From contig CM041295.1 in NCBI GenBank assembly GCA_023052935.1, positions 165,993,366 to 166,057,365 on the forward strand: DNA of 64,000 nucleotides, given 5' to 3'. A model generated the notes under the pieces. The model had not been told where the DNA came from and did not search any database. It saw only the letters and a program-made list of their open reading frames with translations. Shown here one piece after another: positions 54,130 to 64,000 of the stretch. Source of the stretch: Piezodorus guildinii (lineage: Eukaryota > Arthropoda > Insecta > Hemiptera > Pentatomidae). Numbering within the stretch: position 1 is the first letter of the stretch; each line of letters starts with the position of its first letter. The translations under genes and the position numbers were made by a program.

Positions 54130-55480
54130 TCCCCATAGTTTATGATTTCCGACCAATTTCCATTCTCGCCAATCTCTCAAAGACATTAGAAAGAATAGTC
54201 CATTCACAGCTTAACACCTTCCTAGAACAAAATTTCCTTATAAATCCCCTCGAAAATGGTTTCGAACTTACTTCTCAACACAATCCCACAAGTTGAAGAT
54301 TACTCAAGATATCCAATGCTCCTTAGATAAAAGTAAAATCACAATCCTTGTACTCTTCCACTTTTCTAAAGCATTCATCCTGATTAATCATGATATCCTG
54401 CTCTCAAAATTCGGAAATCTATCCCTATCAAACAGTTTCTTAAAGTTATTCCAATCCTACCTACCTCATCGTTCCCAAACAGTTGTTATCCCTGATAAAC
54501 CTACTTTTTCTTCACTCTTACTAACCCAAGGTGTACCACAAAGATCTTCACTCTCTCCAACCCTGTTTTCTTTATATATAAATGATCTACCTGACTCTAT
54601 CCATCATTCAAAATATCATTTATATGCCGATGATCTTCAGATCTACTTTTCCTTTTATCCCAGTGAGATGTTTGAGGCGATCCATAAGATGCACGAGGAC
54701 ATAGATAATATTAACACACGGGCATTAAAGAATGATTTAAGATTGAACATTGATAAAACTAAGGCCATAATCATAGGTTCCAAACATCTCATTAATTCCC
54801 TTCCTTATTATTGCTTACTATACCTTAACGGACTACCTATCCTTTTCCATACTACCATTGAAAACCTTGGTGTCATCTTTGACCAAAACTTTTCTTGGAA
54901 TAACCATTTTTCCTATATCATTTGCAATTCCATCGCTACTTTTAAACTGTTCTCAAGATAGCGTGAGGCATTGCCTTTTAATGTTCATCAGCTCCTTGTT
55001 TCTTCCGTTGTCTTCCCTTACGTTGACTATGGCTGCCTGGTGTTCGGTGGATTGTCTGGTGGATTCAAGATGAGACTAAAAAGACTTGTAAAATGTTTCA
55101 TTAGATTCATCTTTGGAGTCCCCAGGCGCTCCAGCGTCTCCGACAGGTATGCCGAGTTGAAGTGGCTTAATCCAGTTTCTCGGCGACAGTATCTCCTGGG
55201 AGTATCCCTATTTTGCACTTTCAATACCAAAAATCCATCCTACATACTTGACCTACTTATCCCTTGTTCATCGGTACATTCGTTTAACACAAGATCCCAG
55301 CCCACTAACCTCTATTTGCCTTCTCACCGAAAATCATCCTTTAAAAAATCCTTTACTTTAGGTGCCACATCGTTCTAGAATTCCATACCTACCTCTGGAG
55401 ACAAAGTATCTGCTTTAACCTTATTTAAAAGCAAATTCTTCCTTTGTCTTTTCAGCCATACATCTTACGACTAATTGTAA
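54130..55480 (+). pseudogene. CR1-like family D-related reverse transcriptase
   Basis: Plus-strand copy divergent from locus 1 and 2. It begins mid-domain (DFRPISILANLSKTLERIVH after a frameshift). The 222-codon frame at 54293-54961 has motif A LFHFSKAFILINHD (the catalytic Asp is replaced by His), motif B GVPQRSSLSPTLF, motif C HLYADDLQIYFSF and the thumb DQNFSWNNHFSYI. After a frameshift, 54971-55378 gives DYGCLVFGGLSGGF and RRSSVSDRYAELKWLNPVSR. Loss of the motif A aspartate predicts inactivity. T-rich 3' end near 55540. Confidence 0.75.
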
Positions 55481-55734
55481 ACAAAATGTAAGGATAATGA
55501 TCATAATCCATTCTAAAACTACAAATATGTAAACAACAACCTTTTTTTTCTTTTTTTTTTTTTTTTTTCTATGATCTTATGTTATTAGCGAGGAGTACAA
55601 TTATAATATTTCTTCATACACATATGTTTAAATAATTATAAACATATATATACTAATATCGTTCTATTCACTACTTTTATAAATAATGTTAGTAGTAATT
55701 ATATCACTTATGTATAGTATTTTTTTCTCAGTAG
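55481..55734. other. 3' tail region and AT-rich spacer
   Basis: Contains a T-run at 55540-55570 and AT-rich sequence, probably the end of the preceding element. No gene. Confidence 0.4.
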
Positions 55735-56006
55735 AGCGACAGCCAGTGCAGGCCCTGGGCCTCGTGGTGTAAACTCCTGGGAAATTACACTCGCGTTTCT
55801 CGATGCAATTTGTAGGGTAGGATCATCACTCCCTGCGCCTAATTTTGTGAGTGGCCACCATTTGGCTGACGGGTCTCACATACCCGGGGGAGAGCCTGTG
55901 AGTGAATCACCATTAATTTAATGCTTGAAAAAGTCCCTCTTCGACTGGTATTCGGACTCACAACTTGAGCATGAGAGACTAACGCGCTAGCCACGGGCTC
56001 CTCTAT
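55735..56006 (-). repeat. tRNA-derived SINE, minus strand
   Basis: The minus strand begins AGGAGCCCGTGGCTAGCGCG, with an A-box-like TGGCTAGCGCG and, about 35 bases on, GAGTCCGAATACC, close to a B box. The body contains CCCCCGGGTATGTGAGACCC. It is a different family from the SINE at 27272. No exact target duplication was found. Confidence 0.6.
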
Positions 56007-56379
56007 GTATGTATAGAATAGAATGTATAATTATAATCTTGCTTGCCAATAAGCCTCATTTTTGTTTTTTGTATATTTCTTTTTCTTCATTTTCTCTGCA
56101 GTCCACCATTTTGTTCTCTGGTACTTGAAGAAAAGACTTCTGTTGCAGCTCTTAAAATACAATACTGATATATTCCAATAAAGTGTTCAGGTCTTGGATC
56201 CCATTTATTCCTTCAAGCTGCCTTCTCAGAACATCAGCATAAATTCATTTATTGCCTTTCTATTGAAAGACTTTAATTGCAAGTCTCATATGCTATAGGC
56301 CTCCTTATACATGGCAATAAGTTTTTGTTATCTGTCACTAGCAACCAGTAAAATTTAATCACATTTAATCAATTCTGCC
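56007..56379. other. Spacer
   Basis: No recognised feature. Confidence 0.35.
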
Positions 56380-56720
56380 CCTCTGGTTAATGTAAATCTA
56401 AGAAGACCTTTTTTTTTTCTTATATACAAAATAATTATTGATGATGCTTCCTTCTCTTCCTTGTGCTTCAAATATTACTGTATGGGTCTTTTCAAGGTTA
56501 AAAAAGAATTAACAGTCAGTATATCATTAATAAGACTATTAATCTTCATCCATTATCATTTTTAACAGCTTCTCCTTCCCACAAGTCTATTACTCCTCCC
56601 ACCTGATGATAATCCGTTTCAGTTCTTGCACTCATATCACCACAAATTATTAATTTTTCACAAGTCATGATCCTTATATTGCAGGCTGCTAATTTTTCCT
56701 GCCATATTGTTTCCATAAAA
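56380..56720 (-). pseudogene. RTE-like endonuclease remnant
   Basis: Minus-strand fragment with EKLIICGDMSARTETDYHQV (the G-D-F-N-A-R-T-G motif, altered) and then GGVIDLWEGEAVKNDNG, in the order of RTE endonucleases. Very decayed, no polymerase. Confidence 0.5.
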
Positions 56721-57328
56721 TGCATCCAAATATGGATAAAAAGAATAGTATTGTTTCTTTAATTCGATAAAACTACAGATTGGTGAATGTTCCAAATCTT
56801 AGATGGCTTCATATCCCCAGGACAAGTGGTCAGTCATAATTTAAACTCTCTCATGAGAAAGTATGGTCAGACCATGGGTCATATCAGGAAAGGTGGCTCT
56901 GAAGTAAGAATTGTCCATGACCTTAGTATTAAGTTTTCAGTATTGTTCTATAGTATAAGGTGTGCAGTGTACTAAATTCAGATAACAGAGATTTTCATCC
57001 CCAGGGTCACCAATCCTGATTAACCAAACATAAGAGCTAACACCAGTGACCTATTAACTATTCAGAGGGTTCACACATCTATATACAACAGGGTCAGAAA
57101 CCAAATCTAATGCTAACTACAGACTTATTCGTACTCACTCAAGCCATAAAAGAAAAGGATGTATCCAAAATTACTGCCAGCTGCACATTCTAATACTTTA
57201 GAAGTTATTTATAGTCTTTATTTTCAATTATATCAATAACATACCTAATGCAAACAAATTGTATACATAATAAAGCATTGTAAAATACTTTCCACGGTAA
57301 CACTGCTAACTGAATACTGAAAACATAC
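56721..57328. other. Intronic spacer next to exon b
   Basis: No gene recognised. A 62-codon open frame at 56787-56975 has no family resemblance that I can see. Confidence 0.4.
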
Positions 57329-57460
57329 CTTGCCATAAACTTCTGCTAATGATATAGCACTTAGATGAATAGATGAAGTAGCTTTTACAATACAATCAAC
57401 TAATCCAGGAATTATCTTCAGCTGCTTTGGACCAGATTTAAGAAAGAAGCGTGCTACACT
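57329..57460 (-). CDS. Dynein heavy chain-like gene, exon b
   Basis: Minus strand: acceptor TATTTTACAG, 132 coding bases (44 codons, phase 0 at both ends), donor GTATGT. It reads SVARFFLKSGPKQLKIIPGL, then VDCIVKATSSIHLSAISLAE and VYGK. In dynein heavy chains the corresponding helix after the F-P-x-L-V-x-x-x-T-I-D-W block is A-L-x-x-V-A-x-x-F-L, followed by a C-x-x-x-H-x-S-V helix; here SVARFFL and the CIVKATSSIHLS segment fit. The 137-bp intron to exon a and clean splice sites make this a convincing host exon. Confidence 0.75.
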
Positions 57461-57597
57461 CTGTAAAATATTAACATTTATTTGAAAGTTATAAAGATTA
57501 CCAACAAGTCATAAGAGTTTTGTTAAATTCATCATTGATAGCTACACAATTACGATTCAAATAGGTATAAATTATGTTATTGACAATAGTGCATTAC
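57461..57597 (-). other. 137-bp intron between exons a and b
   Basis: Starts with GTAATG and ends TTTTACAG on the minus strand. It is the only short intron of the gene in the window. Confidence 0.7.
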
Positions 57598-57703
57598 CTG
57601 CAGAGTTGTTGCATGTCGGAAGTCACTTATATAATCAATTGTGGAGCGTTCAACCAATGTAGGAAATTTACGAATCCTTGATCTAAATTTAGTTCCAGTT
57701 GGG
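57598..57703 (-). CDS. Dynein heavy chain-like gene, exon a (end of AAA4)
   Basis: Minus strand: acceptor TTGTTTCAG, 106 coding bases (one base finishing the previous codon, then 35 codons), donor GTAATG. It reads PTGTKFRSRIRKFPTLVERS then TIDYISDFRHATTLQ. This matches the dynein heavy chain block S-P-x-G-x-x-F-R-x-R-x-R-x-F-P-x-L-V-x-x-x-T-I-D-W at the end of AAA4. The following W-P-x-x-A-L of most dyneins is replaced, so the protein is divergent. Earlier exons must lie to the right of 57703; none is seen up to 64000. Confidence 0.75.
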
Positions 57704-58099
57704 CTGAAACAATAGGCTAATTAACAAGTATTAGTTTTATATTGTGTAACTAACTTACTAATAATGTTTAGCTACACTAACCAGATAAAATGCCGAACTA
57801 ACAAGAATAATTGCCCTTATAAATAAATAAATAACTGCAAGACAGCTAATTCTTGATAGTCCCTATTATGTACCTTATTGCTTTTTGACCAGCAAACTAT
57901 GTAGTTATTCGTATGGTTTATTTTATTCCTATGGTTTTATATTTCTTTGTTTTTCAAGTATTCCTTGTATACCGATGATTTTATATAGTATTCACTTTTT
58001 AGATATTTATATATTTATTTTTTATACGACTACATCATCTTCGTACCATCTGTATTTTTCCCATCCCATTCTTATGTCCAATATCCATATCATCTACCA
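57704..58099. other. Spacer upstream of exon a
   Basis: AT-rich. The TTTTTATACGA-type sequence from about 57880 probably starts the decayed family D copy that follows. Confidence 0.4.
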
Positions 58100-58780
58100 T
58101 GTTAATTTCCAATACTGGCTCATTAAGATTCATTCCTGGATCATTTCCCCCCCCCCCCCACTTTTATCATATCATCGCAGTCTCTAATACTTGGTTAAAA
58201 CCCTACATTCCCTCCTCTTCTATTTTCTTACCCAACTATTCCTTCATACCGTATGACACGAGAGCCCGGGCAAACAAAGATCTCAATGGTTGACATTCAC
58301 ATCCCCAGTATTCTCGGGTAGTACATATTCTGTGCTTTAGTCTACAAGACTGACATATGACTATCAAGCATTCAGGGCACTCTGCAGACGAAATCAGGCA
58401 ACAATTAGGCAAGCAAAATCGAACTACTTTGACGAAGCCTCTACTTCTGATTCCAAGTCAAAATTTAAACTCATCTGCAAATGCTCTTCCTCACCGGAAT
58501 TTCAAGCCTCGCCCGATGAATGAAATTCGTACTTTTCATCTTCCTCCTCTGATAATTCTCCAGCACCTTCTAACAACTTTTCTTCAATTCCATCACTGAA
58601 CTCCGATAATTTTTATTTTTCAGATATCTCACTTACTGATCTCATCTCCTCAGTTATGAAATTTCATACCAACTCCACAGGGTAGATGGAAAACCTGTCG
58701 AATTTTTGAAATTACACCTTCCCTATCAACATCATCCTACCAGTTCTTCTCTTCATATATAATTTTCATATATAAATTCA
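58100..58780 (+). pseudogene. Decayed family D copy with internal deletion
   Basis: Plus strand. The endonuclease start is readable in shifting frames (SNTWLKPYIPSSSIFLPNYS at 58180-58240), then the sequence jumps at about 58290 to the endonuclease-polymerase linker (AFRALCRRNQATIRQAKSNY-like, 58370-58430) and to the beginning of the reverse transcriptase (DISLTDLISSVMKFHTNSTG, about 58620-58680). It ends at a run of ATATA words near 58780. Confidence 0.6.
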
Positions 58781-59092
58781 TATATAATATAAATAAAAAG
58801 TACGTGTGGTTTGCTTCCGGCAGAGTGCGCTGCCGTAAAGAAGATGGCAACCCTGTCGTCTTCATCGACAAAGCTCAGGACCTAGACGTGTTTGGCTGAC
58901 TTGTGGGCACCCGTCTACCCAACGGCTATGAACCGGAAATGACCACTGGATCTACGGAAATACTTTGTTTTTTAAGACTTATTTTTTTGAATTTTATGTT
59001 TTTTATTCAATTATTTTGTTTTTTTAACAGATTTTATTATATTCTTCTCAATTGTTTTACTACAAAGGCTTTCTTTATTATTTTCAGTTTAT

Positions 59093-60753
59093 ATGCAGTT
59101 GATGGTTTATCATATTATTGCTCCAGCGTCTTCCCTTTCAATCTGTTTACTTTTCCACCACCTTTCCCGTATGTCTAATGCCCTAATCACCTGTCATGTT
59201 AACGCCCAGTCCTTACCCGCCCATTTTGACGATTTTTTCCAATACTTTACCGATAACTTCTACCACATAATAGCAGTTTCCGAAACCTGGTTAAAACCTT
59301 ACATCCCTTCCTCTTCCGTTTCCCTTCCTGATCATTCCCTAATTCGCCATGACCGGATTGGCCAGACTGGCGGTGGTGTAGGTCTTTATGTCCACAATAG
59401 CCTAAAATCCAATGTCTTAGAGATCTCTTCTGCTTCCGAATATCCTCATATTGAATTCCTTTTCGTCGAAATCTCCTACAATGCAAACCCTCTCCTCTAT
59501 GCTGTTGTTTACCGACCCCCTTTAGTACCTTTTGATCCATGCTTTGAATCTGTCCTTTACAACTACATCCCTCTGTATAATAATATCATAATAAGCGGTG
59601 ATTTTAACACCAACCTCCTTTCTGACTCCTATGATAGACATTACCTTGATAACCTCTTCTTCACTCTTCATCTGTTCATCGTTCCATATGCTCCAACTCA
59701 TCACACTCTTCATTCCGACACTTGGCTTGACCTAAATATCATAGATTCCTAGCGAAACCTTCTTTCCGCTTCTCAAGTGCCTGTTCCCTTCCTATCATCT
59801 CACGATCTTATCCGAATTGCATACAATTTCCAAACTTCAGCGTTCCTTCCCAAAACATCAACTCTCCGAAACCTAGATAATCTCACCCGAGACAATATTT
59901 TACTCGACCTAGAATCCATGAATTGGAATACAATGGAATACAACCTGTTCAACTATAGACCCAATGGTTGACATTCTCACTTCCAATCTTCTCAGTATCC
60001 TAGACAAACATGCTCCTCTCAAAACCTGTACCTTCCGTCACCGTCCCGCACCTTGGATGAATCCAGAAATAAAAGACTTACAAAAGAGGCGTGAGGCAGC
60101 CCGCAGACGCTTTAGACGTACAAGACTAACAGAGGACTATCAAGCGTAGAGGGCACTCCGCAATCTTACTCAGGCAACAATCAGACAGGCAAAAACAAAT
60201 TACTTTCACGCAGCCTTCTCCTCTACTCCTGATTCCAAGTCAAAATGGCAACTCCTCCGCAAACTCTCACTCTGCAAATCATCTTCTTTACCAGTCTCTC
60301 AAGTCTCACCCGATGAATTAAATTCTTACTTCTCATCCACCTCCTCTGATACTTCTACACTATCTCCTCCCGAGTTTTCAACAATCCCATCATTTAATCC
60401 TGATAATTTTTATTTTTCCGATATCTCACCAACTGACCTTATATCCTCTATTATGAAATCCCATACCAACTCCATAGGATTTGATGGAATACCTGTAAAG
60501 TTACTAAAATTATGCCTTCTCGACATCCTACCAGTTCTTCTCTTCATATATAATTTATCCCTTCAAAATTCCGTATATCCTACTACTTAGATAGCAATAG
60601 TTCATCCTATAATAAAACCTCTAACCCTATATCCCTTAAAGACTATCGCCCAATTTCCATCCTATCTAACCTTTCCAAACCTTTAGAAAGAATAGTCCAG
60701 TCACAATTGTCTAACTTCCTCGAAAAGTTCAAACTTCTTGATCCTCTCCAATC
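59093..60753 (+). pseudogene. Family D ORF2: endonuclease and reverse transcriptase start, locus 2
   Basis: The endonuclease is open at 59093-59752: ALITCHVNAQSLPAHFDDFF, FYHIIAVSETWLKPYIPSSS, GGGVGLYVHNSLKS, VYRPPLVPFDPCFES, IIISGDFNTNLLSDSYDRHY, then a stop at 59750. It continues in frame pieces (PAPWMNPEIKDLQKRREAAR at about 60050-60110) to the linker and the first part of the reverse transcriptase. A small deletion at 60588 (ACTACTTAGATAGCAAT) distinguishes it from locus 1. Dead by stops and by the insertion. Confidence 0.75.
60116..60753 (+). repeat. Direct duplication, copy A
   Basis: 638 bp of family D beginning ACGTACAAGACTAAC and ending CTCTCCAATC, repeated at 61992-62629. It lies directly left of the Jockey C segment. 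Confidence 0.85.
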
Positions 60754-60754
60754 C

Positions 60755-61991
60755 TCATTATCGGTTCTTGTCCAGGTCTGGGATTCAGTGAGGAGTAGAT
60801 GAATAAAGGTTTTTTATTTCAGTAGTTTCGCAGTTGTTGTCGATAATGATTTGTCTGACGTAGTTAAGTTATCTGTAAAGGACTGAAAGTTTTGAATTTT
60901 AAGTTTTCTCATTTCTGTCTTTAGTTTGTTAGTCAGTTTACTGTAATGGGTTTTGTCCGATGGGAATCTGGTTCTATGCCACTTTGCTCGAGCTCTGCGT
61001 TTTTCTATTAGTAAGGGACGCATATGACTTGGCAACTTTGTTTCATGAGCTTTCCTATTTGTAAAGTGAGATGTGTTGTTGTTTATGGCTCTTTCTATTG
61101 ATTTTGTAAGTTCTTCAATGGCAAAGTCTATGTCCTGTTTAGTTTTTAATGGGATTTGTAAGTTGAGTTTGTTCTCTAAATCATAACGAAAATTTTTCCA
61201 GTCAACGTATCCTTTAATCAAGGAGGGAGGAGATGGTTTAAGAATAGGATTTGAAGGCATGAGAAGCAGAACCGGACTATGATCTGAGGAGAGATCATCT
61301 AAGGATTTAATTATAGATTGGGCGGATGGGATTTGGGAAGTGATGAAGATGTCAAGGATGTCAGGACGATTTTTAAGAGATGTTGGCCAGTATGTGGGAT
61401 TAGGAGGTGATAAAATGAAAAGCTATAGCAGGTTGCGACACGGGAAAGAACCCTTCCACGAGTGTTGGACGTTCGGCATCCCCATCGTTGGTCTTTGGCG
61501 TTGTAGTCTCCTCCAGCAATGAAGCACGGATCTAGGGATTGGAATAAGGATTCAAGGTCGTTAAGGTTGAGGGAATTACCAGGAGGGCAATATACAGCTG
61601 AGATTGTCATATTGAATGGACGGCAGGATAAGGAAATAGAGTTTGACTGAATGGTGTCAGATGGAGTGGAGGGAATCAGTGAGTGAGGTAAGGATTTGCG
61701 AATGAGGATACATGAGCCAGCGTGTGATGTGTTGTCTGGGTGATCTGATCTGTATGTGATCTAGTCACGTATGTAAAAGTAAGAATGAGTGGTGAAATGA
61801 GTTTCAGTAATCAGTGCAATGTCAATGTGATTGTCGTGAAGAAATATGTCAAGTTCGTCTCGGTGATTGCTCAGTCCGTTTGCGTTCCACAGTGGAAGAG
61901 CTAGGGACTTATTGTTCATCGTGGGAGATTAAGTGGGAATTGTGACAGGAGATTTGCAATGAGAGAGATGAGAGGTCTTATCGTATATACA
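60755..61991 (-). repeat. Jockey C fragment copied from locus 1
   Basis: 1,237 bp of minus-strand Jockey C, the same length as 37330-38566 and almost identical: the 148-codon frame at 60814-61260 equals 37389-37835, and the next frame differs by one residue (SLDPCF against SLGPCF). Its right edge is the exact Jockey C-family D junction that was created by the D insertion at 38566/38567. It starts at no natural Jockey end, so it did not arrive by retrotransposition. Confidence 0.9.
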
Positions 61992-62629
61992 ACGTACAAG
62001 ACTAACAGAGGACTATCAAGCGTACAGGGCACTCCGCAATCTTACTCAGGCAACAACCAGACAGGCAAAAACAAATTATTTTCACACAGCCTTCTCCTCT
62101 ACTCCTGATTCCAAGTCAAAATGGCAACTCCTCCGCAAACTCTCACTCTGCAAACCATCTTCTTTACCAGTCTCTCAAGTCTCACCTGATGAATTAAATT
62201 CTTACTTCTCATCCACCTCCTCTGATACTTCTACACTATCTCCTCCCGAGTTTTCAACAATCCCATCATTTAATCCTGATAATTTTTATTTTTCCGATAT
62301 CTCACCAACTGACCTTATATCCTCTATTATGAAATCCCATACCAACTCCATAGGATTTGATGGAATACCTGTAAAGTTACTAAAATTATGCCTTCTCGAC
62401 ATCCTACCAGTTCTTCTCTTCATATATAATTTATCCCTTCAAAATTCCGTATATCCTACTACTTAGATAGCAATAGTTCATCCTATAATAAAACCTCTAA
62501 CCCTATATCCCTTAAAGACTATCGCCCAATTTCCATCCTATCTAACCTTTCCAAACCTTTAGAAAGAATAGTCCAGTCACAATTGTAACTTCCTCGAAAA
62601 GTTCAAACTTCTTGATCCTCTCCAATCTG
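61992..62629 (+). repeat. Direct duplication, copy B (mosaic)
   Basis: Second copy of the family D stretch. Its left part shares variants with locus 1 (CGTACAGGGC, CAACAACCAGAC, TTATTTTCACACA, GCAAACCATC, CTCACCTGATG). From about 62336 it shares variants with copy A (CATACCAACTCC, CTTCTCGACATCC, ACTACTTAGATAG). The switch lies between about 62192 and 62336. Confidence 0.85.
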
Positions 62630-63857
62630 GTTTCCGACCCGGCTTTTCCACACAATCCGCCCTCCTCAAAATCACTAGTGACATACATACTGCCATAGAC
62701 GAAAAGAAACTGACAGTACTAATACTTCTAGACTTCTCAAAAGCTTTTGACTCACTTGATCACTCTATCTTTTTTCCAAGCTACAGTCTCTATCCTTCTC
62801 CAACAGCACTATACATTGGTTTAAATCATTTCTCTCTAATAGGACTCAAGCTGTAACCATTCTTAACCATCCTCTATCTTCCTTCCTTGGTCTCTCGGCA
62901 GGTGTGGCCCAGGGTTCAAACATATCTCATCTCCTTTTTAATTCCTATATCAATGATCTTCCCGATTCCGTCCATCACTGCTCCCACCACTTATACGCTG
63001 ACGATTTCCAGATCTACTTATCCTTCTCTCCCTCCGAGTGTTTAGTAGCATTTGCCAATATTCAGGAAGACCTAGATAGAATCTGTGCCTGGGCAACCCT
63101 AAATAAATTAAGGCTAAATGCTATGAAAACTCAAGCCATTGTTATAGGTTCCAATTCCCACCTCAGATCCCATACTACATTTCCAACTCTAACCCTAAAT
63201 GACCACCCAATCACCTTCACTTCCTCTGTCAAAAACCTGGAGATTACCATTGACCAAACCCTCTCCTGGAAACCTCATATTGCCCAAATATCCCGTAGAA
63301 CAATAATTACCCTTAAATTTTTCCATCGCTTCCGCCATCTTCTTCCGCGATCCACCCGTAAGCTCCTTGTCTCCTCACTTATTTTCCCCCATTCTGACTA
63401 CTGCTGCGGGGTATATGGTGGACTCTCGATTGCGCTCGAGGACAGGCTTAAGCGAATTATGAACATAGTTTTAAGATTTGTCCTCGGCACACCGAAGAGG
63501 TCTCATGTGACCCATTTATACAGCGAATTAAAGTGGCTCCTTCCCTCTATCCGCAGACAATATTTCCTAGGATCATACCTTTACCAAACCATCCACTCCC
63601 AGCTACCTCCCTATATCCACAGTCTTCTGCAATTTAAATCGTCAATCCACTCCCTCGAAACAAGATCACGCCATTCCGACCTTTATATTCCTATCCATAG
63701 AACAAAAACTTTTGATCACTCCTTTCTTGTCCGCTCTACTACTCTCTGGAATTCCTTACTTACTCATATCCGCCATGCTTCATCTCTACCGTCATTCAAG
63801 TCTCAGTTGTTCCAGTACCTACTGTCATTCCAAACAGACGCTGAACTACAAGCCTGA
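62630..63857 (+). pseudogene. Family D reverse transcriptase, palm to C-terminus, locus 2
   Basis: After frameshifts at about 62585 and 62768, motif A (LLDFSKAFDSLDH) is readable near 62725, and the 317-codon frame at 62904-63857 is intact: motif B region (VAQGSNISHLLFNSYIND), motif C HLYADDFQIYLSFS, RICAWATLNKLRLNAMKTQA, DQTLSWKPHIAQISRRT, DYCCGVYGGLSIALEDRLKR and RRQYFLGSYLYQTIHSQLP-type C-terminus. It lacks the 68-bp tail insertion found in locus 1. 3' untranslated sequence follows to the window edge. Confidence 0.8.
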
Positions 63858-64000
63858 TATTTCAAATCGAATTTCAATTCATACAGAAAATTTATTATTT
63901 ATTGTTTATATTAAACTCAGTTAATGAATATGTTATTATGAACCAGTTTCAATGTTTTATTTTATTCAACGCTTTAATCTATAAGATGTTATGTATATTA

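Larger units (their letters stand above)
58790..64000 (+). mobile_element. CR1-like element, family D, locus 2, with templated insertion
   Basis: Plus-strand copy from the end of ORF1 through ORF2 to the right window edge. 58790-58950 gives KYVWFASGRVRCRKEDGNPV and VFIDKAQDLDVF, like the C-terminal FP-type domain of CR1-like ORF1 proteins. ORF2 follows at 59160. At 60754 the reading is broken by a 1,237-bp Jockey C segment and then restarts 636 bases earlier in the element. The element therefore contains a duplicated stretch (60116-60753 and 61992-62629) around foreign sequence. Confidence 0.75.

Noticed and set aside
59247..59540. Minus-strand ORF rich in Gly/Arg/Lys
   Set aside because: Antisense shadow of the family D endonuclease.
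60116..62629. Very long target-site duplication from a transposon insertion
   Set aside because: The two flanking copies are not equal: copy B is a mosaic of locus 1 and native variants, and the inserted Jockey C piece has no natural ends, so this is not transposition.

Overview
The window reads as arthropod, most likely insect, nuclear DNA: AT-rich, no operons or ribosome-binding sites, spliced exons with GT/AG borders, tRNA-derived SINEs, and heavy loads of Jockey, CR1-like, RTE-like, R2-like and BEL/Pao retroelements. The species cannot be named from the sequence alone. Nearly every long open reading frame belongs to a transposable element, and almost all of these are broken.

The one recognisable host gene is on the minus strand. 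Four small exons (57598-57703, 57329-57460, 44037-44160, 23399-23529) have splice borders, join in a consistent phase, and together resemble the region of a dynein heavy chain that runs from the end of AAA4 into the stalk coiled coil. A fifth, weaker candidate is at 8895-9000. The two long introns between the firm exons would be about 13.2 kb and 20.5 kb and are packed with nested transposons.

Layout. 1-7860: BEL/Pao gag-protease remnant, a SINE, then Jockey family B interrupted by Jockey family A copy 1 with a 12-bp target duplication. 7860-9780: AT-rich spacer with a hammerhead-like motif, the candidate exon and an RTE-like tail. 9784-14501: a non-autonomous LTR element with one gag-like ORF, itself carrying a 0.47-kb foldback with three hammerhead-like motifs. 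15415-18101: a large Foldback-type inverted-repeat element. 18910-23210: a decayed CR1-like copy, then an RTE-like element between inverted repeats. 25150-34660: Jockey remnant and a minus-strand BEL/Pao pol dissected by a SINE-bearing block, a composite insertion and Jockey A copy 2. 35669-42740: Jockey family C split by a CR1-like element (family D). 42997-48426: an unidentified ORF, an R2-like element and Jockey F ORF1. 48427-51602: a 1.1-kb near-identical inverted duplication. 51640-57300: RTE-like and D-like fragments and a SINE. 58100-64000: further family D copies, one of which carries a templated insertion copied from the 37-39 kb locus.

The most distinctive signals are the dynein gene with transposon-filled introns, the hammerhead-like motifs with different but self-complementary stems, and two rearrangements (60116-62629 and 48427-51602) whose junctions look like template switching rather than ordinary transposition.
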